22,083 nt of DNA from Halovenus sp. (GCA_003551265.1 PUMG01000243.1:1-22083); one strand, 5' to 3'. Positions 1-8,141 are shown, numbered from the stretch's first letter. Made by a program: numbers and translations. The notes: generated from the sequence alone by a model not told the origin.

Positions 1-33
1 ACCGAAGCGGTCACCCTCGTGTCGGTCAGCCAT
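1..33 (-). CDS. 5' end of a gene after prkA, probably a second PrkA-type kinase (partial)
   Basis: Only the first 11 codons lie in the window, reading M-A-D-R-H-E-G-D-R-F-G on the minus strand. The start is supported by a near-perfect Shine-Dalgarno sequence just upstream and by its position 24 bp after the prkA stop on the same strand, so it is co-transcribed with prkA. The residues are too few for homology. In haloarchaea, as I recall, two PrkA paralogues are often followed by a DUF444/YeaH-like gene, so a second PrkA is the most likely identity, but that is inference from gene order. Confidence 0.55.
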   Translation of the reverse strand, partial: MADRHEGDRFG

Positions 34-36
34 ACG

Positions 37-46
37 GATCACCTCC
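37..46 (-). promoter_or_regulatory. Strong Shine-Dalgarno for the gene after prkA
   Basis: On the minus strand this reads GGAGGTGATC, almost fully complementary to the 3' end of archaeal 16S rRNA, and lies 3 nt before the ATG at 33. Most starts in this window look leaderless. A strong SD here marks an internal operon gene translated from a polycistronic prkA message. Confidence 0.75.
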
Positions 47-57
47 GCTCGTGTTCA

Positions 58-2130
58 TCAGGTCTCCTCCAGTTCGCTCTTTGCGACCTCTGCGCCTGCG
101 AACTCGAGCACCTCTTTGGCCCCCTCCTCGGAGTAGCCCTGGTCGATGAGCGCGTCGATCCACTCGTTTCGCTCGTTCTCGTCCATGTCGCCGCTGGTCA
201 CCAGCGCCGAGAAGTTGATGTTGTGCTTTTTGTCCTCCCAGAGTTTGCGTTCGAGTGCCCGCCGGAGCCGGTCGTTGTCCTGTGGGTCGAACGACGACCC
301 TTCGCGTGCCCGCCGCGAGACCCAGTTGGCCACCTCCTGGCGGAAGTCGTCTTTCCGGTCCGCAGGCAGGTCGAGTTTCTCCTCGACCGCCCGGAGGAAC
401 TGCTCGTCGGGTTGCTGCTCCCGGCCCGTCAGTTCGTCCTCGACGGTGTCGTCGTCGATGTACGCCATCACGTGGTCCATGTACTTCTCGCCCTGGCGCT
501 GAATCTCGTCGACGTCGTACGCCAGTGCGTGTCTGACGTCTTCGATTGCGCGCTCTCTGTACTCCTCACGCACGAATTCGAGATAGCGGTAGTAGGTGTC
601 GAACAGGTCCGCCGAGATTGAGCCGTGGTTCTCCAGGTTTCCTTCGAGATGGTTGAACGTCGTCAGCGGTGAGAGGAACGTCCGTGACCGGTGCATCGAG
701 TCCATGATGGCCTCTGCGATTTCGTCGCCGATGAAGCGTGGCGACACCCCGTCCATCCCTTCACCGATGTCGACTTTCTCCTGTGCCTCCTCGCGGAGCT
801 TTTTCACGTCGACGTCTTCGGCCTCGTCGATTTCGCCGTTGTAGGCCTTCGCCTTCTGGAGCAGGCCGATACTGCCGTCTGGTTCTTCGATGCGCGTCAA
901 CACACCGAATAATCCCGCCATCTCCAGGGTGTGTGGCTCGACTCGGATGTCAGGCACGTCTGCGTTGCGCAGCATCTTTCGGTAGATGTCCGCCTCGTGT
1001 TCGTACGAGAGCACGTACGGGAAGTCGATTCGTTTGGTCCGGTCGTTGAACGCCTCCATCTTCTCGTCGCCTTTTTTGTCCCGGTACTCCGGCATGTTCG
1101 TCCGCCCGACGATGACCTGGTCGATGTCGATTCGCGGGTTGTTCTTCGGTTTTATCGTCTGCTCCTGTGTCGCGTGCAGGAAGTCGTACAGGAACTCCCG
1201 CTGGAGTTTGAGCAACTCCTCGCCCGAGAAGATTCCCCGGTTCGCGTTACAGAACGCACCTGAGTAGTCGAACGCCCGGGGGTCGGACTCCCCGTAGATG
1301 GCGATTTTCGAGTAGTTGACGTCACCTGTGAGTTCGGTCTCGTCCTGGTTCTTCTTGTCTTTTGGCTCGAACGTCTCGATGGCCTGACGCTTGTTCTCGT
1401 CGGCCAGCAGTCGAACGACCTCGACGTGATTCTCGAGAACAGCCTCCAGGTCGTCGTCGTAGTGTGCGAGCAGTCTGTCCATGTAGAACTCGCTGGCAGG
1501 GTCGAGCGCCTGCTCGTTCCGGATGGTGTATGGCGCATCGAGTCGTTCGTTGATGTCGTCGATGATGCCCTGTCGCTGGCGCTGTGGCAACAGCACAATT
1601 GGGTCCTGATTCATCGGTGACTGGACGACGTCGTCGGCCGGGTCCTGGTCGTGGATGACATCACAGAGGTTCCGCCAGCGGAACGTGTACATCCGACCCT
1701 CGTCACGGCTGGTGTAGTCCTCGAAGTACCGTCGAACCTGCGAGTCGAAATCAGACTTCCCTGACCCAACCGGACCGAGCAACAGCAGAATCCGGCGCTC
1801 AGGTCCGAGTCCGCGCGCTCCGGATTTGACCTTGTTCACGAACTCGTGGATTGCTTCGTGGATGATGTGTCCGTAGAACGTGTTCTCACCGTCGTTGACA
1901 GGGTCCTTCGAGGCGAGTTTGTACTCCACCACACCGAGTGATTCGTCGTACTCCGTCCCGTAGAAGTCGAACATATCGGCGACGCGCTGGTGGGCACTCC
2001 GTGCGATGTGTGGCTCTGTGTATAGCTCTCGTAGATACCAGTCGAACGACCGCGGCTTTCGAAGGTCGCCCGGAATCGTCTGTCTGTACTCCTCACTCAA
2101 CGATTGTAGCGTCGGTTCCTGTTCATTCAT
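58..2130 (-). CDS. prkA: PrkA-type serine protein kinase (690 aa)
   Basis: PrkA proteins join an AAA-like ATPase module to a C-terminal kinase-like domain. In bacteria they act with YeaH/SpoVR partners in stress and nutrient responses; the haloarchaeal targets are unknown. The Walker A loop GPVGSGKS is at residues 119-126, after the family N-terminal region (near 27-100: SFDWYLREL, then the YKLASKDPVND...YGHIIHEAIHEFV stretch). The PrkA-typical NPRIDIDQVIVGRTNMPEY and the SPRFIGDEIAEAIMDS/FLSPLTTFNHLEG blocks follow. Length fits the haloarchaeal family and I see no frameshift. The ATG at 2130 has a GGAGG about 9 nt upstream on the minus strand. It is the first gene of a minus-strand operon continuing off the left edge, with an AT-rich promoter bearing an inverted repeat. 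Family assignment is firm; the function is inferred. Confidence 0.93.
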   Translation of the reverse strand: MNEQEPTLQSLSEEYRQTIPGDLRKPRSFDWYLRELYTEPHIARSAHQRVADMFDFYGTEYDESLGVVEYKLASKDPVNDGENTFYGHIIHEAIHEFVNKVKSGARGLGPERRILLLLGPVGSGKSDFDSQVRRYFEDYTSRDEGRMYTFRWRNLCDVIHDQDPADDVVQSPMNQDPIVLLPQRQRQGIIDDINERLDAPYTIRNEQALDPASEFYMDRLLAHYDDDLEAVLENHVEVVRLLADENKRQAIETFEPKDKKNQDETELTGDVNYSKIAIYGESDPRAFDYSGAFCNANRGIFSGEELLKLQREFLYDFLHATQEQTIKPKNNPRIDIDQVIVGRTNMPEYRDKKGDEKMEAFNDRTKRIDFPYVLSYEHEADIYRKMLRNADVPDIRVEPHTLEMAGLFGVLTRIEEPDGSIGLLQKAKAYNGEIDEAEDVDVKKLREEAQEKVDIGEGMDGVSPRFIGDEIAEAIMDSMHRSRTFLSPLTTFNHLEGNLENHGSISADLFDTYYRYLEFVREEYRERAIEDVRHALAYDVDEIQRQGEKYMDHVMAYIDDDTVEDELTGREQQPDEQFLRAVEEKLDLPADRKDDFRQEVANWVSRRAREGSSFDPQDNDRLRRALERKLWEDKKHNINFSALVTSGDMDENERNEWIDALIDQGYSEEGAKEVLEFAGAEVAKSELEET

Positions 2131-2191
2131 TGTCTGGTTTCCTCCGTGTTCGTGGGACCTCGCGTTGGCGGCACATTCAGCATGCTTTTAC

Positions 2192-2219
2192 TATAGGTTT
2201 TTTCCACCTATATAAATTT
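2192..2219 (-). promoter_or_regulatory. prkA promoter: TATA box with adjoining inverted repeat
   Basis: On the minus strand an AT-rich TATA element (TTTATATA, 2212-2219) adjoins a perfect 7-bp inverted repeat, TATAGGT / ACCTATA (2192-2198 and 2206-2212) with a 7-nt T-rich spacer. The repeat starts inside the TATA box and covers the expected initiation region, where a repressor dimer would block TBP or polymerase. Further upstream (2221-2280) are several GTAAG/CTTAC motifs, including GTAAG-TAC-CTTAC at 2267-2279. Operator function is inferred from geometry. Confidence 0.55.
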
Positions 2220-2378
2220 CCCTATCGTAAGGTAATTATACCCCTTATACGAGTGGTGAATTAATCGTAAGTACCTTACAGAAAGCTCGTTCAGATTATC
2301 TGTCAAACCGTATCATTCTCGCATTTATATAGTACACATTCGAAAGCGCAGGACACTGCTCGACTGTAGCGTTTATAC

Positions 2379-2450
2379 GGAGTATCGGACCTGTACAGAG
2401 ACTCTCGCCACGACCTGCGGCGAGGCATCTCTGATGACGTACAAGAATCC
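2379..2450 (+). repeat. 72-bp dispersed palindromic element, copy A
   Basis: The copy aligns without gaps to copy B (about 58/72 identical) and copy C (about 59/72) and shares its first 14 bases (GGAGTATCGGACCT) with copy D. The inner stem AGAGACTCTCGCC / GGCGAGGCATCTCT is well kept, with a 9-nt loop. The outer arms (GGAGTATCGGAC and GTACAAGAATCC) are eroded to 8/12 complementarity. It ends just before the TATA box of the DUF5820 gene, so it occupies that promoter's upstream region. Orientation is the same as B and C on the plus strand. Confidence 0.8.
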
Positions 2451-2451
2451 C

Positions 2452-2476
2452 TATATATTGCCGCCACTCAAAGGAG
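2452..2476 (+). promoter_or_regulatory. TATA box and SD-like sequence of the DUF5820 gene
   Basis: TATATAT at 2452-2458 is centred 27 nt before the ATG at 2482, which predicts a leaderless or nearly leaderless transcript. An AAGGAG at 2471-2476, five nt before the same ATG, also points to this start over the upstream in-frame ATG at 2434, which lies inside the palindromic element. Confidence 0.6.
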
Positions 2477-2481
2477 TTCGT

Positions 2482-2871
2482 ATGGAGTTCGACGGACTCG
2501 CAGACGGCTGGGAGGTATGGAGTGTCGAGTCGACGAAGGCAGTTCTCACGTTCAGACCGGACATCTTCGACAGCCACGAGTTCCCGCCAGCGTGTCTTCC
2601 GACGATTTACGTCACGAAAGGACGGCGTGGCCGTCGTCCCGGTCGTGACGTACCGAATCCCGGAGACCCGTGGTACGTGACTCTCTACCTCGAACCCGAC
2701 GTCAGTGACGACGAGAGACGCTACGACAGCCGGGAGGACGCCGAGAGAGGGGCCGTCGAACTCGCAACTCAGTTCGCGGGAGGTGACGTCGACTACCGCG
2801 AGCTGTACCAGGTTCCCCGTCCGAGGTATTTCGAGAAACTCGACGAACTGGTGGTGGACGAACAGACGTGA
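2482..2871 (+). CDS. DUF5820 family haloarchaeal protein (129 aa)
   Basis: A small soluble acidic protein of unknown function, conserved as far as I know only in haloarchaea. The recognised features are the N-terminal LADGWEVW, the central block FPPACLPTIYVTKGRRGRRPGR, the WYVTLYLEPDVS strand and the closing YRELYQVPRPRYFEKLDEL. There is no signal peptide, membrane segment or catalytic motif. The start at 2482 is preferred over 2434 because it begins at the conserved MEFDGLADGW and has both a TATA box at -27 and AAGGAG just upstream. It stands alone, diverging from prkA with the MFS gene 79 bp downstream under its own promoter. The family call rests on remembered sequence similarity. Confidence 0.8.
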   Translation: MEFDGLADGWEVWSVESTKAVLTFRPDIFDSHEFPPACLPTIYVTKGRRGRRPGRDVPNPGDPWYVTLYLEPDVSDDERRYDSREDAERGAVELATQFAGGDVDYRELYQVPRPRYFEKLDELVVDEQT

Positions 2872-2920
2872 GTGTTCACCCGGCTGTATCCTGGTTTCAG
2901 AGATGGGACACGATGGGTCC

Positions 2921-2928
2921 TTATATTA
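2921..2928 (+). promoter_or_regulatory. TATA box of the MFS transporter gene
   Basis: TTATATTA is centred about 26 nt before the GTG at 2951. The spacing is that of a leaderless haloarchaeal transcript and supports GTG as the real start; no SD sequence precedes it. Confidence 0.6.
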
Positions 2929-2950
2929 GATTCCCGAACCATCGATATCT

Positions 2951-4198
2951 GTGGAAAGTGAAGGTACCCATCCGTGGCGCGATGCATTCGGCGGACGGGC
3001 CGGATCAGTGTTGCTCGTCGTCTCCCTAGCGTGGCTACTGACGATTGGTGCCCGCATTGTCTATCCCGCCGTCATGCCAGGAATACAGGCAGAATTCGGA
3101 TTCGGATATACTGTAGTGGGAGCACTCGTTGGTGCTGTCTGGGGAGCGTACGCACTGATGCAATTCCCGGGTGGGCTGCTTGCCGATGTACGGAGTGACC
3201 GATTCGCAATCGTGACTGGGCTGTGTGTCACTGCCGCGGGTATCGCCGTGCTGTTCACCAGCAACGTGTTCGCACTCTTCGTGATGGGAACGCTCGTGAT
3301 GGGTGCTGGCACAGGGGTGATGGGACCGAGCCGAGTCGCTGTGCTGGTCAATGCCTATCCACGCGTTCAATCGACAGCCGTGGCTATCAGTCAAGGGGCT
3401 GGGACACTAGGCAACGCGGTGTTGCCAGTGATTGCAGGTGTCTTGATGGGATGGGTCGGCTGGCGGTTTGGTCTCGGTATGCTGGTGCCGCTGCTCATGC
3501 TTGTCGCGGTGGGAGCAGGGATTACCGTGCCGAGTCGCCACTCGGAACCGGTCGAAGACGGGCTGACAACGATTGTTCGTGATTCGGTCCGCGCACTTTT
3601 GGCGCGGGCACCGCTGTTGGGAACGCTCACGATGCTCGGGGTGATGCTCGTCTTTCAGATTCTAACTGGCTTTCTTCCGACGTTTTTTACCGATGTTGCT
3701 GGTCTCTCGACGACTCACGGGGCGATGTTGTTCGGGCTGTTCTTTGCCAGCGGACTGTTCATGCAGCTCTGTTCGGGAATACTGGCGGATCGCCGTGGGC
3801 CTGCAGAGACCATTGGGTTCTTTGCCGCTCTCTCGATTCCTGGGGTGGTGCTAATCCTGGCGGCTGATGAGCTCGTTCTTCTCGGAGTTGGCGTGATCCT
3901 GGCCAGTGCCGTGCTCGGCTGTCTCCCACCAGGACTTTCGTACCTGGTATCTGTGTTCCCGGTAACTGTACAGGGGAGTGGGTTCGGCATCGTGAGAACG
4001 CTCTACATTGGCGGTGGGGCAGTTGGACCGGTTGCCGTCGGCGCGGTTGCAGATTGGGTTTCGTTGTGGGCAGCATTTGTGGGCATCCCCATCGTACTGA
4101 CTGTGCTGGTCGCACTGACGAAATTCTTACCGACGCAATCTGATACCCAACCGAAATCACGGGTCGGAAACGCACAAGAGAGCGCCCAGTCGAACTGA
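2951..4198 (+). CDS. MFS transporter (415 aa)
   Basis: A major facilitator superfamily permease with about twelve hydrophobic segments in two halves separated by a polar loop near residues 193-205 (SRHSEPVEDG). The first segment is about residues 18-35. The signature loop between helices 2 and 3 is GGLLADVRSDR at 74-84, with the half-repeat equivalent GILADRRGPAE in the second half. The N-terminus is cytoplasmic and hydrophilic, and the C-terminal tail is polar. The start is GTG, chosen from the TATA spacing. The substrate cannot be read from sequence. The gene uses more T-ending and TTG codons than its neighbours, partly explained by hydrophobic content but possibly a sign of transfer. It converges on the beta-RFAP synthase gene with repeat D between them. 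Confidence 0.88.
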   Translation: MESEGTHPWRDAFGGRAGSVLLVVSLAWLLTIGARIVYPAVMPGIQAEFGFGYTVVGALVGAVWGAYALMQFPGGLLADVRSDRFAIVTGLCVTAAGIAVLFTSNVFALFVMGTLVMGAGTGVMGPSRVAVLVNAYPRVQSTAVAISQGAGTLGNAVLPVIAGVLMGWVGWRFGLGMLVPLLMLVAVGAGITVPSRHSEPVEDGLTTIVRDSVRALLARAPLLGTLTMLGVMLVFQILTGFLPTFFTDVAGLSTTHGAMLFGLFFASGLFMQLCSGILADRRGPAETIGFFAALSIPGVVLILAADELVLLGVGVILASAVLGCLPPGLSYLVSVFPVTVQGSGFGIVRTLYIGGGAVGPVAVGAVADWVSLWAAFVGIPIVLTVLVALTKFLPTQSDTQPKSRVGNAQESAQSN

Positions 4199-4201
4199 TA
4201 G

Positions 4202-4273
4202 GGAGTATCGGACCTCATCAGAGATTTCTCGCGATACGTCGCAGCGATAATCTCTGTTGAGGTACGATGAATT
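4202..4273 (-). repeat. 72-bp dispersed palindromic element, copy D (inverted orientation)
   Basis: On the plus strand this copy matches the reverse complement of copy B without gaps at about 59/72 positions, so it is inverted relative to A, B and C. The inner stem CAGAGATTTCTCGC / GCGATAATCTCTG is strong. The core begins 3 bp after the MFS stop codon (TGA, 4196-4198), and the extended left flank GATAGGGA overlaps that stop. It lies between two convergent genes, where a 3'-end structure or terminator role is possible. Confidence 0.8.
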
Positions 4274-4323
4274 GGCTCGACACGAGAAGCGGGTTGGATT
4301 CTCCTAACAGTGCATCCAAACGG

Positions 4324-5292
4324 TTACCTGACGTCGACACTGGCACCAGTGTTTCTGGGAGCGACAACCCGGACAGTTCCCCTGATTGCTGCCTCTTCCA
4401 GAGCAGTCTCGGCGGCGTCTCTCGCTGCATCAGCGTTCTCGGCGTCGGTGACCCCGTAGACGGTCGGTCCCCACGACGACTGTCCGGTGCCGTAGATAGC
4501 AGGACTGCCACGCAACGCTTCGATGAGCGTCCCCGCAGGCGGCCGAAACAGTCCACCCTGTTCGTCAGCGTACCAGGTTCCGTTGAGTCGTCCGATTCGC
4601 TCGATGGCCCTCGCAAACCTATCCAGATCCGTTTCGACAACGGCAGGGAGAAGTCGGCGGGTGAGATCCATCGCAATGTCGTCTGCAACCGTCGGGTCTG
4701 CGCGCTCGACGACCGACTGCATGCTCTCCTGTTCGTTCTCGCCTGCCCGACCCGGTGAATCAGTGGGTGTGAGCAGGACGAACCGCCAGTTCTCGGGGAG
4801 TGAGTGCTGAAAGAGTGGTTTCGGAACGGTCCACTCTCCGGGCTCTGGCAGTCGACTGGTGAAGCGTTCGCTCCGATGACCTGTATCGACGACGAACCCT
4901 CCCGCCTCGAACGTGGCGACGCCGACGCCGCTTCGGCCGCCTCGACCGAGCTGTGGGGTCAACGCTCTCACCTCGATGTCCTGGTCGTACGCCCTTGCAG
5001 TTCCAAGGAGACACGCCAGCGCGAGTTGCGTTCCGCTGCCGAGTCCGACGTGGCGGTCGTATCGATCGATGACGTCGATTGTCACACCAGGTACATCCAG
5101 CGCCTCGACAGCAGCCGTCAGATACGGTCTCACCTCGCTATCCTCACAGTGGATGTCGTTTGCTGGTTCGACAGCAATGGTGATGCGGGGCGCATCGACT
5201 GCGACCCCGATACCACCGTAGAGCCTGTCGTGAGCCAGCGAGAGGTTCTGGAACCCGAAGTGGAGACGGGCACCGGTCTCTACTGTGACCAT
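4324..5292 (-). CDS. Beta-ribofuranosylaminobenzene 5'-phosphate synthase-like GHMP protein (322 aa)
   Basis: Beta-RFAP synthase joins p-hydroxybenzoate- or p-aminobenzoate-type acceptors to PRPP, the first committed step of the methanopterin-type C1 carrier. This protein has the family start TGARLHFGFQNL (residues 6-17), the GGIGVAVD strand, the GHMP-like HVGLGSGTQLALA (81-93) and the diagnostic glycine-rich GRGGRSGVGVATFEAGG (116-132). The C-terminal part has GTGQSSWGPTVYG. ATG at 5292 is preferred to the upstream in-frame start at 5334 because the family begins here and GATACAAAAG (5316-5325) gives a TATA element about 28 nt away. It follows valS on the same strand at 67 bp. Haloarchaea are mostly thought to use folates, so the real acceptor is open. 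Family call is strong; in vivo reaction is inferred. Confidence 0.88.
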   Translation of the reverse strand: MVTVETGARLHFGFQNLSLAHDRLYGGIGVAVDAPRITIAVEPANDIHCEDSEVRPYLTAAVEALDVPGVTIDVIDRYDRHVGLGSGTQLALACLLGTARAYDQDIEVRALTPQLGRGGRSGVGVATFEAGGFVVDTGHRSERFTSRLPEPGEWTVPKPLFQHSLPENWRFVLLTPTDSPGRAGENEQESMQSVVERADPTVADDIAMDLTRRLLPAVVETDLDRFARAIERIGRLNGTWYADEQGGLFRPPAGTLIEALRGSPAIYGTGQSSWGPTVYGVTDAENADAARDAAETALEEAAIRGTVRVVAPRNTGASVDVR

Positions 5293-5315
5293 CAGTGCTG
5301 TTTTTACTGATGTGA

Positions 5316-5325
5316 GATACAAAAG
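5316..5325 (-). promoter_or_regulatory. Probable TATA element of the beta-RFAP synthase-like gene
   Basis: The minus strand reads CTTTTGTATC, centred about 28 nt before the ATG at 5292. It lies between the valS stop and this gene, suggesting its own leaderless transcript in addition to any read-through from valS. Confidence 0.45.
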
Positions 5326-5359
5326 AGTGCTCACGACGACAGTTCTTGCGAGAGCCGTC

Positions 5360-8056
5360 CTATTTCACGATGACGACTGCGCTGTCAGTTTCGAGCAGTT
5401 CGCCCTCACCGGAGTACGTCCGGGATTTTTCGAGTTCGAACATCTCGTCGTCGAGTTCGAACTCTCCATCCGCGACGACCAGTCGGTCGTCGACGACGTC
5501 GAACGCACCCTCGTCGATTGCGCTGTCGATAGCGCCGACATCGCTTCCGAAGGCCGGACCGACGAGCGAGTACTCGAGGTCGACGCCGCTGATTTCGGTC
5601 GTGATGTCGGGTTCGTCCTCGAACGTCTCGATGTGGCCGACGTGCATCACGTCGGCGATGGCGTCCGCGAACCCGCCAATGTGGCCATACACGTGGACTT
5701 CATCGAGCGGTTCGTTCAGTGCAAGCCCCGACTCGGTCTTGTAGCGTCGGAGCGCACCGATGACCTCCATCGCCGTCTCACCGGCAGCGAGGTCGGCGTC
5801 GTAGCCTGCGGGCTCGGGCCACTCCGTCAGGTGGAGGGACTCCTCGGCGTCGTACAGGTGGTGATACAGCTCCTCGGTGATGTGTGGCAACAGTGGTGCC
5901 CACAGCTTCAAGAACGTGTGGTGTGCCCGCAACAGCGCGAACTCGGTCGACGCGCTGGAGCCGTCTGCGAGTCGCTGCTTGGCGATTTCGAGGTAGTCGT
6001 CACAGAACGACGACCAGAAGAACGTCCGGAGTTCGTCCCGAGCTTTGGCGAACTCGTAGGACCGGAATCGGTCGGTCAGTGACTCCACAGTCGCATCGAG
6101 CTGGGCCAGGAACCACCGGTCGATGTCCGCCAGTTCCTCTCCTGGCATCTGCTCTTGGGCAATCGAACGGTCCACACCGGCAGTCAACTGGTCGACCAGC
6201 CGTGAGGCATTCCAGAGCTTCTGGAGCAGGCGCTCACCAGCCTCCAGCGCGTTCTCGCGGAACGGGAAGTCGTCCCCAATGGAGGCGCTGGCCGTCCAGT
6301 AGCGCGTGGCGTCGATGGGATACTCCGCCATCACGTCACTCGGCGGGATGACGTTCCCCTTGGATTTCGACATCGCCTCGCGGTTCTCATCGAGTACCAT
6401 CCCGTGGATGATGACGTCCTCGAACGGCACCTCCCCGGTGTGTTCGTAGCACTTCACGAGAGTGTGGAACAGCCAGAACGAGATGATGTCGTGGCCCTGC
6501 GGACGCAGGTTCATCGGGTACAGTTCGGAACGGCTCATCTCGAACTCGCGTGTCTCGTCGTTCCAGTCCCACCCAGCGTTGACCAGCGGCGTGAGCGAGG
6601 ACGTGGCCCACGTATCGAAGACGTCCTCTTCAGGGGCGAACTCGTCGTGGCCACACTCGGGACAGATGTCGACCGGCGGTTCGTCCTCAATGGGGTCGAC
6701 CGGCAGCGACTCCCGGTCGGCCAGAATCGTGTTGTCGCAGTCGGAACAGTACCAGACAGGAAACGGAATCCCGGAGTCTCGCTGGCGCGAGATACACCAG
6801 TCCCATTCCAGCCCGTCGATCCAGTTTTTGTACCGGGTGAACATCTTCTCCGGATGCCAGTTCATCTGGCGGCCAGCCTCGAGGTACTCCTCTTTTTTGT
6901 CGAGTATCTCGACGTACCACTGCTCGGTGACCAGATACTCGACCTCGTGGTGACAGCGTTCGTGGACCTGCACTGCGTGCGTGTGTTCGCGCGACTCTAA
7001 CAGCGCGCCGCTCTCGTCGAGGTCTGCGAGGATTCGCTCGCGGGCGTCGTGTGTGCTCAGGCCCTCGTACGCTCCGGCGAGGTCGGTCATGGTGCCCGAC
7101 TCGTCGATGGCGATGCGAAGCGCCAGGTCGTGTGCCTGGTACCACTCGATGTCGGTCTGGTCACCGAACGTACAGCACATCACGAGACCGCTGCCGGTCT
7201 CCATGTCGACGCGCTCGTCTTCGAGAATCGGAACCTCCTGTCCGAAAATCGGCACGCGGGCAGTGCCACCGACGAGATGCTGGTTCTCATCGTCGTCGGG
7301 GTGAACGAACACCGAGACACACGCCGGAAGGAGTTCCGGCCGGGTCGTCGAGATGGTGAACGTCTCCTGGTCAGGGTCGCTTTCGTTCCCGGTTTCGAGC
7401 AGTTCGAACGCGATGTCGTTGAACGTCGTGTCCTTCTGTTCGTCTTCCTGTTCGACCTGTGAGATGGCAGTCTCACAGTCAGGACACCAGATGGTCGGTG
7501 CTCGCCGTCGGTACTCTCGACCCTGTTCGTAGAGGTCGAGAAACGACAGCTGTGAGATTCGCTGGACGCGTGGCTCGATGGTCTTGTACGTGGCGTTCCA
7601 GTCTATCGAGATGGCCAGCGACTGGACGTCACTGGTGAACGAATCTTCGTACTCTCGACAGACCACACGGCACTTCTCCTGGAACTCCCGGCGGGTGTAG
7701 TCGCTGTGGTTGATTCCCAGTTCGCGCTCGGTGAGACGCTCGGAGGCGATGCCGTTGTCGTCGTAGCCGAACGGGAAGTAGACGTCGTCGCCGTCCATCC
7801 GGCGAAATCGGGCGACGAAGTCCTGGAGCGTCAGGCCGTAGAGGTGCCCCATATGGAGATCGCCGGAGACGGTGGGTGGCGGCGTGTCGATGCTGTACTG
7901 GGTGTCGGCACCACCCTGGTAAGCGTAGGTTCCCTCGGAGACCCAGCGGTCCTGCCACCCGGGTTCGACCGCTCTCGGATCGTACTCACCGCTCAGGTCC
8001 TGTTCTGTGTCGTTCGTGGACTGTTCCTCACTCGATGGGTTCTGTGTCTCGCTCAT
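5360..8056 (-). CDS. valS: Valyl-tRNA synthetase (898 aa)
   Basis: This class Ia aminoacyl-tRNA synthetase charges tRNA-Val. The HIGH signature appears as HMGH at residues 68-71 in PPTVSGDLHMGHLYG, and KMSKS as AMSKSKGN in the C-terminal half of the catalytic core. Between them lie the CP1 editing domain (near TISTTRPELLPACVSVFVHPDD) and two zinc-ribbon pairs (WCPDC and WYCSDC...ICPEC). The anticodon-binding region begins around FPFRENALEAGERLLQKLWNASR. The N-terminus carries an extra acidic, Ser/Gln-rich tail of about 20 residues typical of halophiles. Length is normal and the frame is intact. The ATG at 8056 has no SD. The upstream leader can form two alternative stems (8065-8094). Confidence 0.97.
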   Translation of the reverse strand: MSETQNPSSEEQSTNDTEQDLSGEYDPRAVEPGWQDRWVSEGTYAYQGGADTQYSIDTPPPTVSGDLHMGHLYGLTLQDFVARFRRMDGDDVYFPFGYDDNGIASERLTERELGINHSDYTRREFQEKCRVVCREYEDSFTSDVQSLAISIDWNATYKTIEPRVQRISQLSFLDLYEQGREYRRRAPTIWCPDCETAISQVEQEDEQKDTTFNDIAFELLETGNESDPDQETFTISTTRPELLPACVSVFVHPDDDENQHLVGGTARVPIFGQEVPILEDERVDMETGSGLVMCCTFGDQTDIEWYQAHDLALRIAIDESGTMTDLAGAYEGLSTHDARERILADLDESGALLESREHTHAVQVHERCHHEVEYLVTEQWYVEILDKKEEYLEAGRQMNWHPEKMFTRYKNWIDGLEWDWCISRQRDSGIPFPVWYCSDCDNTILADRESLPVDPIEDEPPVDICPECGHDEFAPEEDVFDTWATSSLTPLVNAGWDWNDETREFEMSRSELYPMNLRPQGHDIISFWLFHTLVKCYEHTGEVPFEDVIIHGMVLDENREAMSKSKGNVIPPSDVMAEYPIDATRYWTASASIGDDFPFRENALEAGERLLQKLWNASRLVDQLTAGVDRSIAQEQMPGEELADIDRWFLAQLDATVESLTDRFRSYEFAKARDELRTFFWSSFCDDYLEIAKQRLADGSSASTEFALLRAHHTFLKLWAPLLPHITEELYHHLYDAEESLHLTEWPEPAGYDADLAAGETAMEVIGALRRYKTESGLALNEPLDEVHVYGHIGGFADAIADVMHVGHIETFEDEPDITTEISGVDLEYSLVGPAFGSDVGAIDSAIDEGAFDVVDDRLVVADGEFELDDEMFELEKSRTYSGEGELLETDSAVVIVK

Positions 8057-8064
8057 GAGTTGCT

Positions 8065-8094
8065 CGTCAGTTCCGGCAGTGTCTCTGACGGAAC
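8065..8094 (-). promoter_or_regulatory. valS leader: two mutually exclusive short stems
   Basis: In the minus-strand leader, GTTCCG (8094-8089) can pair with CGGAAC (8075-8070), and the overlapping CGTCAG (8090-8085) can pair with CTGACG (8070-8065). Both stems are perfect 6-bp pairings but share bases, so only one can form at a time; the second ends 8 nt before the valS ATG. No clear TATA box is seen near -27, so a real leader is plausible. A regulatory role is speculative. Confidence 0.3.
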
Positions 8095-8141
8095 GTGGTG
8101 TAGTTGGACACGGTGCGTGCGTCGACGGAGGTGGTGTTAAT

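Larger units (their letters stand above)
2131..2481. other. 351-bp divergent intergenic region between prkA and the DUF5820 gene
   Basis: No convincing gene is present. The left half (2190-2290) is markedly AT-rich and holds the prkA promoter, its inverted repeat and GTAAG/CTTAC motifs. The segment 2290-2370 shows nothing I can name. The right half holds palindromic element A (2379-2450), the DUF5820 TATA box and an SD-like sequence. A 93-codon minus-strand reading frame crossing this region overlaps the DUF5820 gene antisense and has no halophilic bias, so I do not call it. Confidence 0.7.

Noticed and set aside
2296..2577. 93-codon minus-strand frame upstream of prkA
   Set aside because: It overlaps the DUF5820 gene antisense and element A, lacks acidic bias and a start signal, and resembles no family I know.
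5285..6082. 265-codon plus-strand frame opposite valS
   Set aside because: Antisense shadow of a certain valS gene; its content reflects GC-rich codon positions of the other strand.
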